Source: Ochotona curzoniae
Lineage: Eukaryota; Chordata; Mammalia; Lagomorpha; Ochotonidae
DNA length: 64,000 nt
Assembly (NCBI RefSeq): GCF_017591425.1
Contig: NW_024467121.1
Span: forward strand, 17,806,707 to 17,870,706
Direction: 5' to 3'
The notes under the pieces were generated by a model. The model made no database searches and had not been told where the DNA came from. It worked only from the letters and a program-made list of their open reading frames with translations. How positions within the stretch are numbered: position 1 is the stretch's first letter; each line of letters opens with the position of its first letter. A program made the position numbers and the translations under genes. Shown here in pieces: positions 10,999 to 20,518 of the stretch.

Positions 10999-11299
10999 TC
11001 AATTTAATTTTTTTTTATTGGAAAGGCAGATTTACAGAGAGGAGAGACTGAGAGAAAAACGTTGTATCCATTGGTTCCCTCCCCAAGTGGCTGCAACAGC
11101 CAGAGCTAAGTTGATCCAGCACCAGGAATCTGGAGCTTCTTCCGGATTTCCCATGTGTGTGCAGGGTCCCAAGGCATTGGGCCGTCTTCGACTGCTTTCC
11201 CAGGCCACAAGCAGGGAACTGGGTGGGAAGCAGCACCCATATGAGATTCTGGCGCTATCACGGTGAGGACTTTAGCCACTAGCCCACTGTGCCAGGCCC
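10999..11299 (-). mobile_element. CSINE, minus
   Basis: Full-length young-type copy. T-tract and TTATTGGAAAGGCAGATTTACAGAG at the left mark the tail. CTTCCGGATTTCCCATG, GTGCAGGGTCCCAAGGC and CTTTCCCAGGCCACAAGCAGGG form the body, and GTGAGGACTTTAGCCACTAGCCCACTGTGCCAGGCCC forms the tRNA-like head. It abuts the old L1. Confidence 0.95.
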
Positions 11300-11542
11300 G
11301 AAGATACACACATTTTAAAAAAGAGAAAACATCTCCCATATTCATTGATAGAAAATCATTAAAATGCTCATACTACCCACACTCCCCATCAAGTGCCAAT
11401 GACATTCTTCAAAGAACTAGAAAAATAATTTTAGAAGTTATAATGAAGCACAAAAGGCCCTGGATAAGCAAAGCAATCTTGAATAAAAAGAACAAAGCTG
11501 GAGGCAATTCAATAACTGTTTCAAGATATACAACACAGAAGA

Positions 11543-11845
11543 GCGAGCACCTGGCACAGTGGTTAAGCAAGCTGTCCCTTGAGACACACACGGTCCAGTC
11601 CCGTCTCCACCCTCAGCTCTAATTTCCTGCCAATGCACTCACCAGGACACATCAGGTACCGGCTTACACAGTCAGGTCTCTGCTAACCCTATGGGAACCC
11701 AGGTCCTGATTTCTGGTTCCAGCCTTGTCCAGCCACAGTTGTTGCAGGCATCTGGGAGTGAACCAGTGGATTTGTCTACTTTAACTACCTCTCTTGCTGT
11801 CCTCCTGCCTTTTCAAGTAACAAAATAAATCAGAAAAAAAAAAAA
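11543..11845 (+). mobile_element. CSINE, plus, inside the older L1
   Basis: AGCACCTGGCACAGTGGTTAAGCAAG head, CAGGCATCTGGGAGTGAACCAGTGG and a poly(A) tail. It interrupts the L1 between TTTCAAGATATACAACACAG and TACTACAGAGCTTCCAC. The middle is rearranged or diverged relative to other copies (AGTCCCGTCTCCACCCTCAGC). Confidence 0.85.
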
Positions 11846-12357
11846 GTTAAAAGGAATACTACAGAGCTTCCACAGCATGGTACTAGCTTCAAAACAGAAA
11901 CACAAACAACAGAACAGGAAGACATTCCCAAAATAAAGTTATACATTTACAGTCACGGGATTCTCCAATAAAGGTATGAAAAACATACACTGGACAAAGG
12001 GTGGTCTTGTCAGGAAATGATGCTGGGAAAACCGGGTATCTACAAGCAAGATTTATACTTTGCATCTTACCCTGTATCAAAATGAACTCAAACTGGACCT
12101 AAGAGCTGAAACTACAAAACTACTTAAAGACAATACATAGGAAACACTTCAAGATGTTGGGAGAGGCAACATTTTTTATAGGACCCCAAAAGCACAGAGA
12201 ACAAAAGCAAAACTAGACAAATGGGATTATATCAAACTAAGAAGCTCCTGCACAGCAAAACAGAGACACCTGACGGAATGGGAAAACACATCTGACAAAG
12301 GACTAATATCCAGAATACATATGGAACCAAAAAACTCAATAACCAAAAACCTAGTTC

Positions 12358-12367
12358 AGAAACAAAA
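12358..12367 (+). repeat. Target-site duplication, left copy (AGAAACAAAA)
   Basis: Matches 17501-17510 exactly and follows TTC, a plausible L1 endonuclease site (TTC/AGAA as a variant of TT/AAAA). It brackets the whole 5.13 kb block 12368-17500 as one integration event. Confidence 0.8.
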
Positions 12368-12671
12368 ATGGGAGAATCAAGATGGTAGAATAGTGTAAGG
12401 ACATATTTAAATGGACAGAGGAACATTTGCTCAGGATGAAGCAGAGCGGGCATATTTCAGGAAATAGGAGAGGACAGAACAACAGAGAGGTATCTGGAGA
12501 CTGACAGACACAGGAAAGCAGTAGACATAACGGCGTGGTGTTGCAGTGACTGATACTCCAGCGGCATTCAACTAACAGTGATCAAAACTCCACCAGCAGC
12601 CGGAACTCCAGCAGCAACCAGGAGGGAAGGGATGTTCCCTGGGAGCTTGAAGGGTGAACTCAAACAACTGC

Positions 12672-12993
12672 TTGGTCCCTCAGCTGCCATGTGGGTCTGG
12701 CTGTTCCTAACCTGGTAAGCACCAAAGCGGCTCCCACGTCCACATGGAGAGCCGCTCAGGGCTTGCCAGAGTCCTGTGGACGGCCTGCCTTTGCGGGGGC
12801 ATCGGGCGGGCTCTGTGTAGTGAGCCTGCATAGTCCTGTGGGTCGCCAGGGGCGTGGCTTGAGCCGAGGACATGGTGGGGGGTTGGGGCGAGCCTAGACC
12901 CCGGGGGGTTGGTCCCTCAGCTGCCATGTGGCGGCTGGGGGTCCCTGGGTCCGGCTGTTTCTAACCTGGTAAGCACCAAGGCGGCTCCCACGC
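12672..12993 (+). repeat. Two promoter-monomer-like repeats, period about 237 bp
   Basis: Copies at 12672-12740 and 12909-12993 share TTGGTCCCTCAGCTGCCATGTGG, then GGCTGTT(C/T)CTAACCTGGTAAGCACCAA, then GCGGCTCCCACG. Both are CpG-containing and both carry a strong splice-donor-like CTG/GTAAGC (GT at 12715 and 12969). Known: some L1 5' UTRs are built of tandem promoter monomers. Inference: this is the promoter of the unit. Confidence 0.65.
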
Positions 12994-13842
12994 TCAGGCA
13001 CTAGGGTTCGCCTGCTGGCCACCTGGCCAGGGAGCCCTGGGATTTTGGTACTCTGAATGCTGCTCAGACAGCTCCATGCCGAACCCGCAGTGCTTTGGGG
13101 ACGCAAAACAACCCTAAAGATTTCCAATGATGGTAAATCTTCCTCAGATGAACCTGCAACTAATATGATCTCATCCCACGTGTTTTGAATAACTGTAATA
13201 CCCAATACACTCCCAAAACCTTGTGATACACAGAAACTGGGTGGGAACACAGAGAAATCTCTCATCTCGTTTGAATGTGTGAGGAAGCCGCGTAGTGTAA
13301 CCTACAGGAACTGGACAGGCAACTTATAGACGATAGATTCAGAACAGCATTAGACGATAGTAAAAACTACAGACATACAGGGGGAATCAGGAGTGACCCT
13401 AATAATCTATTATCAGGGGGTCATATGCACAGAATAGGGGAGAGCCCCAAAGCAGAGCAACAGGACAGGAGGAGGCTTGTATCCCAATCATAAGGACTCC
13501 CGGATTCCCACCAAGGTCTATCAGAACGGGCACCAAGGACTACATCGCAACTGCCAAAGAGAACACAGGGAAATGGAGTGCCTTCGGAGGACGAGAACCC
13601 AGAGGACATCCATTCCCCCTCTTTGGACATACTACACAAGATGGAAGAAGCCCAAGTTCTTCCTCATAGGATCCAAAGTCATTGGAACAACAGCCAGGAA
13701 CCACGAGCAGTCCTCAGAATCAGAAGAACAATAAACTTCCTTCGGGACAAGGGAGAGGAGCTTTCTCCAGTCCTTACTTAGTTCCAGCTCTGGGCCCCCA
13801 CCCTCTACAATGAACAACAGGGTCGCTCCAGACCCCCTCCCA

Positions 13843-13897
13843 AACACACACACCCACACACACACACCCACACACACACACTCACATACACACACAA
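13843..13897 (+). repeat. (CA)n-rich microsatellite inside the retroelement unit
   Basis: Interrupted CACACA/CCCACA stretch of about 55 bp. Confidence 0.9.
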
Positions 13898-14457
13898 ATT
13901 GGAAGAGAAAAGCAGAGAACAACAAAGAAAGATTGGTCAGCATGGACTCACACATACCCTACCAGGTAGAACACAAAGAACAAGTACTCCTCACCAAGGT
14001 ATGAAAGATTTCTCTGCACACCCCTCCTAAAACTGTTTTGCACCTCAATTGTGAAAATGTCATTGAAATAGTCACAGGATGTTGTTAAGAACTTACATGT
14101 AATTTTAACATATTGTTTACTCAACACTATGTCAATTAACTCCATAATGATATATATTATTGCTGCTGGGGCTTTTAATTAATCGCGATCTTGCTCTCTT
14201 GGTCCTACCTTCAGACCAGAGAAGGTCTCCCCAAGAAGCAGATGAACTTATCTGGATAATAAGATGCTTGACTCTATGCTTGGTATATGCTTACAATGAA
14301 GGTGTCTCAACTGAACTTGAACTGTGATCTCACAACAAGGTGGAGGAGTTCATCATGGGGGGAGGATTGGGGGAGGGGTGGGGGAATCCCAGTACCTATG
14401 GAACTGTGTCTCATAATACAATGTAATCAATAATTTAAAAAATTAGAAAAAAAAAAA

Positions 14458-15305
14458 AGAACTGTTCGTCCTACTGGTCTGTTTGATTTGACCAGGAGCA
14501 GAGACAGCAGCAGATCCCAGACAGGCAGTGTGAGAACAGCATGGATTTCACACTCCAGTCAGCCCCCAGAGCCGAATTGGGCACCATTTTGTTTAAGGAG
14601 GAAAAGGCAAGGGAAACAATGGTGCATACACTGAGTAAGAGTGAACTCTTTTGATTCAGTGAACTGCAGCAACGTGGCATTCTACAGGTTCCACCCAAGA
14701 CAGGTCTGGGTAGCCCTCAGACTCAATGGCCTGTAGATCAGGAGCTCTAGTAGTGGCAATCCAGACGCCATTTTGTACAGTGTGGCAAAAGCTTTAGGAC
14801 TGCAGGGGACAACAGTGAACTGCTCATGTGCTGAGCTCGTGAGAACTCACTGAGTTTAGTGGATTGCACTGGTCCCACAGGAAAATAATACCGACTTTGG
14901 CATCGTACAGGTCAAAATAGGTCCGTGTGGCGCCAGACCTAACGGCCAACAGGTTCAGGCAAGATCAGCACCACCAACAACCTAGTTATATAGAACACCT
15001 GGAGTCTCCTTTTTCCTGGGACCTGCTCCAACCAGAAGTGGGAGAAAGGTTGCAGAAACAACAGTGCAACCTCAGTAAGGTATCACAGAAGGAGGAGAGT
15101 GGTGAGCCAGGAGCTGGGGCTGTGGAGACCATGGTGGAAATCTGACATAAGAACCCAGACCTGAACTCACTGGAGAAAGTGACACAACTGGCTGCAAACA
15201 AAGAGCCGTGTACCAACTGAAATAAGTAAAATCGAACTGTAGACATGTGGGTGACACAGCTTAGAAACCTGCCCCAAGGAGAAAAATCTGATAACCAGAA
15301 GTACG
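14458..15305 (+). mobile_element. L1 5' UTR segment
   Basis: Starts directly after the A12 tail of the preceding unit and leads into the ORF1 start at 15306. It contains no long ORF. Content such as CAGACGCCATTTTGTACAG and ACCATTTTGTTTAAGGAGG looks like internal promoter sequence. A target-site duplication at its left edge is not visible, so it was not inserted here independently of the unit to its left. Confidence 0.6.
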
Positions 15306-15803
15306 ATGACCAAAGGCAAAAAAATAGACAGAGGCAAAATGAATATTACTGAAAACTCCCCTGCAAAGGAGCAAAACCCTATGCCAACCTCAGAGTTAAC
15401 TGAGGAAGACATCAAGAAAATGAGGGGGGACACAGAATTCAGAAAACTCATTATAAAGCTTCTGATCAACAATGAGAAGCACATACAAGCATTCAAAGAA
15501 TTTAAGCAATTGTTAAACAGGAAATAGCAGCAACAAGGCCATTCAAGGCTGATACATCAGTAATTAAGAACACAGTAGAGCAAATTAAAAGTACAATGGA
15601 GAGTCTCCAAAATAGAAGAAAGAATTTCAGGATTGGAAGATACTTCCTGTCACCAGGGGGAAACAAAAAGCTGGAAGCAGAACTGGATCAGGCCAAAAAA
15701 AGTATTCAAGAACTGAAAAACACTATTAAGAAGCCTAATATAAGAGTTATGGGAGTCCCAGAAGATGCAGAAAGAGAAACTGGTTTTACAAATATATTTA
15801 ATA
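15306..15803 (+). pseudogene. L1 ORF1 N-terminal and RRM part, broken
   Basis: L1 ORF1 protein is the RNA-binding chaperone of L1 particles. The first ~73 codons (start at 15306) give a lysine-rich N-terminus and a helical segment, ending at a stop near 15525. A frameshift there leads into the continuing coiled-coil-like part. The RRM start is recognisable from the residues PNIRVMGVPEDAE at about 15735-15775, which match the family signature (PN.R..GVPE). A SINE then cuts the RRM. Confidence 0.85.
15790..15803 (+). repeat. Target-site duplication of the ORF1 SINE, left copy
   Basis: AAATATATTTAATA pairs with AAATATATATTTAATA at 16124-16139. The two-base difference is one TA unit. Confidence 0.75.
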
Positions 15804-16123
15804 GGGCCCAGCGGTGTGGCTTAGTGGCTAAAGTCCTCGCCTGGGATTCCATTTGGGCACTGGTTCTAATCCCAGCAGCTCCACTTCTCATCCAGCTCCC
15901 TGCTTATGGCCTAGGAAAGCAGTTGAGGACGGCCCAGAGCCTTGGGACCCTGCACCCAAGTGGGATACCCGGAAGAAGTTCCTGGTTCCTGGCTTCAGAT
16001 CAGCGCAGCATTGGCCGTTGCAGCTTAGTTGAGGAGTGAATCATTGGACAGAAGCTCTTCCTCTCTGTCTCTCCTCCTCTCTGTATATCTGACTTTCCAA
16101 TAAAAATAAATAAATCTTAAAAG
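15804..16123 (+). mobile_element. CSINE, plus, inside L1 ORF1
   Basis: Full-length young copy: GGGCCCAGCGGTGTGGCTTAGTGGCTAAAGTCC head, GGTTCTAATCCC B-box, CAGTTGAGGACGGCCC, GAATCATTGGACAGAAGC, then CTGACTTTCCAATAAAAATAAATAAATC tail. It inserted after the L1 did, or came with its parent. Confidence 0.97.
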
Positions 16124-16139
16124 AAATATATATTTAATA

Positions 16140-16628
16140 AAATAATAAGGGAAAATTTCCCTAATCTGGAGAAAGAATTGGGAAACAAGATCCAGGAGGG
16201 GCACAGAACTCCCAACAGGCTTGATCAAAAACGATCTTCACCAAGACACATGATCATCAAGCTCTCTTCAACTGAACATAAGGAAAAGATCCTTAAATGG
16301 GCACATGAAAAAAAATCAACTGACATATAAAGGGATGCCAATTAAGCTCACTGGAGATCTCTCACAGGAAACTTTACAGTCAAGAAGAGAATGGAGTGAC
16401 ATATTACAGATTTTAAAAGCAAAAAATTGTTGGCCTAGGATAACATACCCAGCAAAGCTTTCTTTTGTCTTTGAAAATGAAATAAAATTCTTCCAAAGTA
16501 AAGAAAAGCTAAAAGAACATGCCGCCTCCAAACCTGCCCTACAAATGATACTTCAAGATGTTCTCTGGACAGAGAAGCGGACTAGCACCCAACAAAACCA
16601 AAGGCAAATGGGAAGAACATCCCAGTAA
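16140..16628 (+). pseudogene. L1 ORF1 C-terminal domain, broken
   Basis: Continues ORF1 after the SINE: GAAAATTTCCCTAATCTGGAG encodes the ENFPNL block. The C-terminal domain is readable at 16320-16628 with residues GMPIKLTGDLSQETLQSRREW and RITYPAKLSF, close to the family blocks (GKPIRLTADLS.ETLQARREW, RISYPAKLSF). The stop is at 16626-16628. A frame change around 16310 separates it from the preceding part. The ORF1-ORF2 spacer is about 43 bp. Confidence 0.9.
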
Positions 16629-16671
16629 AAAGACAACAGAAAACTAAACCAATGAACAACCCATTCCTAAA

Positions 16672-16842
16672 ATGACAGGACCAAATTACCACCCATACAT
16701 ATTAACCCTGAATGTAAATGGCTTAAGCTCAATCAGACATCACAGATTAGTATTAAAAAAACAAAACCCATCTATTTATTGTCTAGAAGAGACACACTTC
16801 ACCAACAAAAATCAGTGGAAACTATATCACATGGGTTTTTAT
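16672..16842 (+). pseudogene. L1 ORF2 start, truncated after about 55 codons
   Basis: ORF2 is the endonuclease and reverse transcriptase of L1. Only the start of the endonuclease domain survives: MTG, ILTLNVNGL (metal/DNA-contact asparagine) and EETHF (catalytic glutamate region). Near 16836-16842 the sequence jumps into the L1 3' UTR, so nearly all of ORF2 is deleted. The element cannot move itself. Confidence 0.9.
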
Positions 16843-17500
16843 GTTTTTTGTTGGTTTCATATCTTCAAAGCAGTTTCTTCTGCTTAAATTCTTCAATGAC
16901 TCATACATCATACAGTAGCATCATTTTCTTCAAGATGGTTTTTGAGTTAATTTTTCATTTCTTCAGCAACATATTAGTCATTCAGTAGCATGTTATTTAA
17001 CTTTATGGTGTTGCTAATTTCTTTTTTCTTCCTGTTGTTGACTTTGTTTTGTGATTTTCCATTTAAGGGGTTGAATAGTAGCTGTGTAATGGAGACTGTC
17101 TTATCTAGTAACATGTTATTTAACTTCATGGCATTGTAAATTTATATTTTTCTTTCTATTGTTGATTTTGTATTGTGACTTTTCATTTAAGGGAATGTAC
17201 AGTAACTGTGAAATGAAGACTAAAATATCCAGATCTGAGGATACAATATAGTACGCATCTCTACTTCCAAAGATGGACTTACAATGAAACTGTTCACTAT
17301 ATCTTGACAATAGAAAGCTGGACTCTCTGCCATTGTCCATTCCCACAATGATGGACATATGACTGTGTATGAAGAACTATACTTTAGTAATGATATAGGA
17401 GAACGGGGGGGGGGGGGGAAATTGGGGAGGGAATAAAGGAAATCCCAGGAGCTTCTTTAACTGTATCATAAAATGATAATAATAATATTAAATTTAAAAA
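16843..17500 (+). mobile_element. L1 3' UTR with internal tandem duplication, poly-G tract and A-rich end
   Basis: T-rich sequence with two diverged ~123-bp repeats (16984-17106 and 17107-17230), a run of 14 G at 17405-17418, then GGAAATCCCAGGAGC, CTGTATCATAAAATGATAATAATAATATTAAATTTAAAAA. It ends at the right target-site duplication. Confidence 0.85.
16984..17230 (+). repeat. Diverged 123-bp tandem duplication in the L1 3' UTR
   Basis: Both copies begin AGTA(G/A)CATGTTATTTAACTT, run through TTGTTGA(C/T)TTTGT.TTGTGA and CATTTAAGGG, and end near AATG(G/A)AGACT. They are about three-quarters identical by eye, so the duplication is older than this insertion and probably a subfamily trait. Confidence 0.75.
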
Positions 17501-17510
17501 AGAAACAAAA
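17501..17510 (+). repeat. Target-site duplication, right copy (AGAAACAAAA)
   Basis: Exact match to 12358-12367. The older L1 resumes directly after it. Confidence 0.8.
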
Positions 17511-18449
17511 GTAAATTTGAACAGACATTTCTCAAAAGAAGAAACACATGGCCAAGAAATATACGAAAAATGTTCACTATCTCTAGCCATCAAGGAAATG
17601 CCAATCAAAACAACAATGAGATGTCACACAACTCATGCCCAAAGGGCTGTTATCCAGAATGCTAGGGAGGATGGTGGAGAGAAGGGAATCCTTACTACTC
17701 ATGGGAATGCAAATGAATACAGCCATCATGGAGGAGGGTAATGGAAGCTCCTTCTGTTAGACCCAACTATGCCACATTAGGTCTATATTGGAGGGAAGTG
17801 AAACGAGACCCCTGCACTCCCATGTTTTCTGTAGCACTCTTCACAATAGCCGAGGTGTGGAATCAGTGTGGTAGACACCAATAAATGACCAGAAACAGCA
17901 AATGTGGCATACACACATAGTGCAACAATACTCGACCACAACATTTTGTTGCAACATGAATGAAACTGGAGATCACCCAGCAAGACCAATGCTGCACGCC
18001 TTCGCTCATATTCAGAAGTGAGAGAGAGTTTATCCGAACTTACAGCAGTGATTACTACAAACCAGAAAGGTGCAGGGTGGGGAGGCAGGGGGGCAGAGGG
18101 TTCAGGCAGGCTGCATAAAACGCACCCCAACGTGCTGAGACAAGTAGTGAGTTCCAGTGTTCACAGCACAGGGGCTCACTACAGTTCACACTCACATGCA
18201 GCACTCAACAAAAGAGATCTGGAAGAAAATACAACGAAATGGAAAGCCTTACTGCCTGATTTGACCTGCTCAGATGTGTATGTGTGTTGCCCTGTACACA
18301 ACAAAAACACACCAATATTACATGGTGATCAAATTAAAATTAGATATAGATATAAAAGCTAAAATAATAGAAAAGGATGAAATGTAGGGATGAGTTAAAG
18401 GTCAGCGAGGTTTACTTGTGCACTTAGTTAAAAACAAACAAAAAAAGGC
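17511..18449 (+). mobile_element. Older L1, ORF2 3' end and 3' UTR (right half)
   Basis: TTTGAACAGACATTTCTCAAAAGAAG, GGAAATGCCAATCAAAACAACAATGAGATG, CATGGGAATGCAAATGAATAC, then AACATGAATGAAACTGGAGATCA follow the L1 order for the ORF2 C-terminus. The 3' UTR follows to an A-rich end near 18430-18449. It joins exactly to the left half once the young insertion is removed. Confidence 0.9.
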
Positions 18450-19559
18450 ATTTACTTTCTTATGATACTGTCTGTCGAAACCCCCACAAAACCTCCCACC
18501 TTGAAAAATGCATACATCCCCACCTGCACGGCCAATCCTCAGGGGCATTAGCCCAACGAACTAGCCACCCGCCGGTCTGGCAGCTGGAAATCATACCATA
18601 TGCCTGCCTGTCATGTGTCTCCCTCCCCAGGCCCCGTTCTCTTCCTGCCCACAGGGAGGGAGGCTGATGGTCCCAGCCAAAAAGACACATCAGGAAATAA
18701 AGGCAAGGTGAGAGTTTGGCCCTTCGGTTTTCCAGGCCTTTCCTGGCTGGAGACAGACCAGAGCCATCCATCCCCTTGTGCCAGGAGCAGAGGCCCAGAC
18801 CAGAGCCTGGAATGGTGTCCCATCCTCTCGGGCTGCACCTGTCATCCACTTTGATCTACCACAACCAGGAAACGCTCTCTGTTCCCCCCCAAAACGCTCC
18901 ATGAGCTCTGCTCACAAACCAAAACCTCTCCTTCCCCAGGAAAAGGCTGAAAGGTCTTGATTAAAAAAAAAAAAAAAACAACGGCTCCACCAGAAGTGAG
19001 TTTACCCAACAAAGCAGGTGGAACCCGGAGCCTGAAATGAGAAGGTGGACGCCACGGCCTGTCTTCAGACACACTGCTTCTACCCAGGAAAAGCAGCACA
19101 TGGCAGCTAGGGGCCAGCCCCTGCACTCTGGGTAATTCCTGGAATGACACAAGGAAGTGGGCGTGGCCGTTCCCACTTTGCAGACTAGCAAACTGAGCAG
19201 CAGGTGCCAAAAGTTTGCCTCAGGCCAAACTGCCAGGGAGCCAGAACAGCTGCGTGTGAGGGCCATCTTGGTCTGTCTGTACTCAGGGCAGGAACCGGAA
19301 GACCAAGGGCCACCTGGATGAGTGGCAACTCGGGGACCGGCCTGCCCTCGTTCACTGGGCCCAACGGACTCAACCACGAACTCAGCTGTGCAAAACCAAA
19401 ACGACGCCCCCCTCACAAGTCCTTGTCTCAGCGCCCGGCTGCACCTGGCAGTGGGACCCGTTTTAGATGCTGAGTACATTTCAGACATTACTTTCCATTT
19501 CTCCCTCCAGGCCCTGCGAGCTGAACTGAGCTTACCCGGCTTTCTGCTGGGAGGGTTCA
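18450..19559. other. GC-richer unique DNA with exon-like signals
   Basis: No transposon recognised apart from an A-tract at 18963-18978. A 77-bp stretch (18631-18707) is framed by a pyrimidine-rich acceptor (CTCCCTCCCCAG) and a strong donor (CAAG/GTGAGA), but its length is not a multiple of three and I recognise no protein in it. Overlapping ORFs on both strands reflect high GC only. Confidence 0.35.
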
Positions 19560-19815
19560 TTCCCTGTGGTCCTGCTGCCTCTTCTCAGCGGGCGGGCCGT
19601 GACTCTATTCCTGACCTTTGACTTCTGTGGAGGTACATTTGGCCCCACTGCGCCCCAAACAACCCTTCAAATACTCTCCTTCCGGCCTGCGCACCTGTGG
19701 GCCCAGCGGGACTCTCAGAACATCCGGTCAGGGAATTGCACTCAGGATGGGTGAGTGGGCGGGGCTGGTGCGGGGCGGGGTCTTGCGGGGCCACGCCCCC
19801 TGGCCTCTGCCCCGC
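19560..19815 (+). promoter_or_regulatory. Candidate GC-box promoter or first exon
   Basis: The window's densest CpG patch outside young retroelements: about 15 CpG between 19585 and 19815. A donor-like GG/GTGAGTG at about 19749 is followed at once by two GC boxes (GGGCGGGG, GGGGCGGGG) and then by the reverse-strand boxes CCACGCCCCC and GCCCCGCC. This could be a small CpG island with a bidirectional start. No downstream exon was identified. Confidence 0.35.
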
Positions 19816-20008
19816 CTCAGGCCTTGGACAGTCATTACCTCCAGTCACACCTGTGCTTGGGCGACGCTGAAACAAACGGAAATGTCCACGTTCACCTTGG
19901 CCCCTTCCTGGCTGCCTTCCAGCCCTCTGCTCCCATTCAGCTCCAGAGTTGTTCTCGTCCCAGACAAAAAATAAAATGGACCCAGCAAGTAGTCCAGTGT
20001 TTCCAGTT
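19816..20008. other. Short unique spacer
   Basis: Moderate CpG content fading from the GC-box patch; no feature identified. Confidence 0.4.
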
Positions 20009-20338
20009 TTTTTTTTTTGTTTTTTACAAATTTGTGTGTGTTGGCAAGGCAGATTTTCATAAAGGAGGAAAGAGAAAGATCTTCCACCTGCTGGCTCACT
20101 CCCTAAGTGGCCACAAAGGCCAGAGCTGAGCCAAGGCCAGGAAACAGAAGCTTCTTCCAGGTCTCCCACATGGATGCAGGGTCCCAAGGCTTTGGGCCAT
20201 TCTCCACTACTTTTCCAGGCCACAAGCAGGAAGCAGGATGGGAAGTGGCACAATTGGGACACAAACTGATACCCACATGGTACAATGGCTATGCAGGCAG
20301 AGAATTAACCAATTCATTCATGGTGCCAACCCCCAGAA
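20009..20338 (-). mobile_element. CSINE, minus
   Basis: T-tract tail at the left, then AAGTGGCCACAAAGGCCAGAGC, CTTCCAGGTCTCCCACATGG, GCAGGGTCCCAAGGCTTTGGGCC and CCAGGCCACAAGCAGG. The head part (ATGGTGCCAACCCCC) is diverged. Confidence 0.93.
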
Positions 20339-20518
20339 TCATGTTCTTAACCACCAGGCACTGGATACTTTTGTCTTGGTGTTCAATCCTTTGGGCTAGA
20401 GGTGCCAGGGAAAACACACCACACTGTCAGTATACTTGAATTTCAGAGATACAAATGATTTTTAATGTAAGTATGTCCCAAATATCACATGGGATGCACT
20501 CACACTAAAAATCATTTG
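20339..20518. other. Short unique spacer between SINEs
   Basis: Nothing recognised. Confidence 0.4.

Larger units (their letters stand above)
11300..12367 (+). mobile_element. Older L1, ORF2 3' portion, plus (left half, interrupted)
   Basis: Collinear with the L1 ORF2 C-terminal coding region: CCATATTCATTGATAG, CCCATCAAGTGCCAATGACATTCTTC, AAGAACAAAGCTGGAGGC, then after a SINE CAGCATGGTACTAGCTTC, and finally CTGACAAAGGACTAATATCCAGAATAC. Frames are broken throughout. It ends at the target-site duplication of a younger insertion and resumes at 17511. Confidence 0.9.
12368..14457 (+). mobile_element. 2.1 kb non-coding retroelement unit with L1-like head and L1-like poly(A) end
   Basis: The head GAATCAAGATGGTAGAATAG resembles the L1 5' start (caagatggccgaatag). 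A GC-rich, CpG-containing body follows, with two promoter-monomer-like repeats, then an ~1 kb A-rich body with a CA microsatellite. The 3' end has a G-quadruplex-type G-rich run (14357-14386), GAATCCCAGTACCTATGGAACTGTG, CATAATACAATGTAATCAATAATTTAAAAAATT and A12. No ORF1 or ORF2 is present. The last ~100 bp parallel the L1 3' UTR at 17400-17500. Either it is a non-autonomous passenger of L1 or it is the acquired 5' region of the L1 to its right. Confidence 0.6.

Noticed and set aside
13477..13781. Small plus ORFs (67-85 codons) in the 2.1 kb retroelement unit
   Set aside because: Overlapping in two frames, no recognisable domain; could be remnants but cannot be supported as genes.
13843..13897. 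Regular short repeats considered as a CRISPR array
   Set aside because: CA microsatellite in a mammalian genome; no spacers of constant length.
12368..14457. Considered as an LTR retrovirus relic
   Set aside because: No terminal direct repeats, primer-binding site or gag/pol-like reading; the A-tail and L1-type duplication point to L1 machinery.
19585..20262. 225-codon minus ORF, the longest in the window
   Set aside because: Its first third is the CSINE at 20009-20338 read through its body; the rest is the GC-rich patch. Not a gene.
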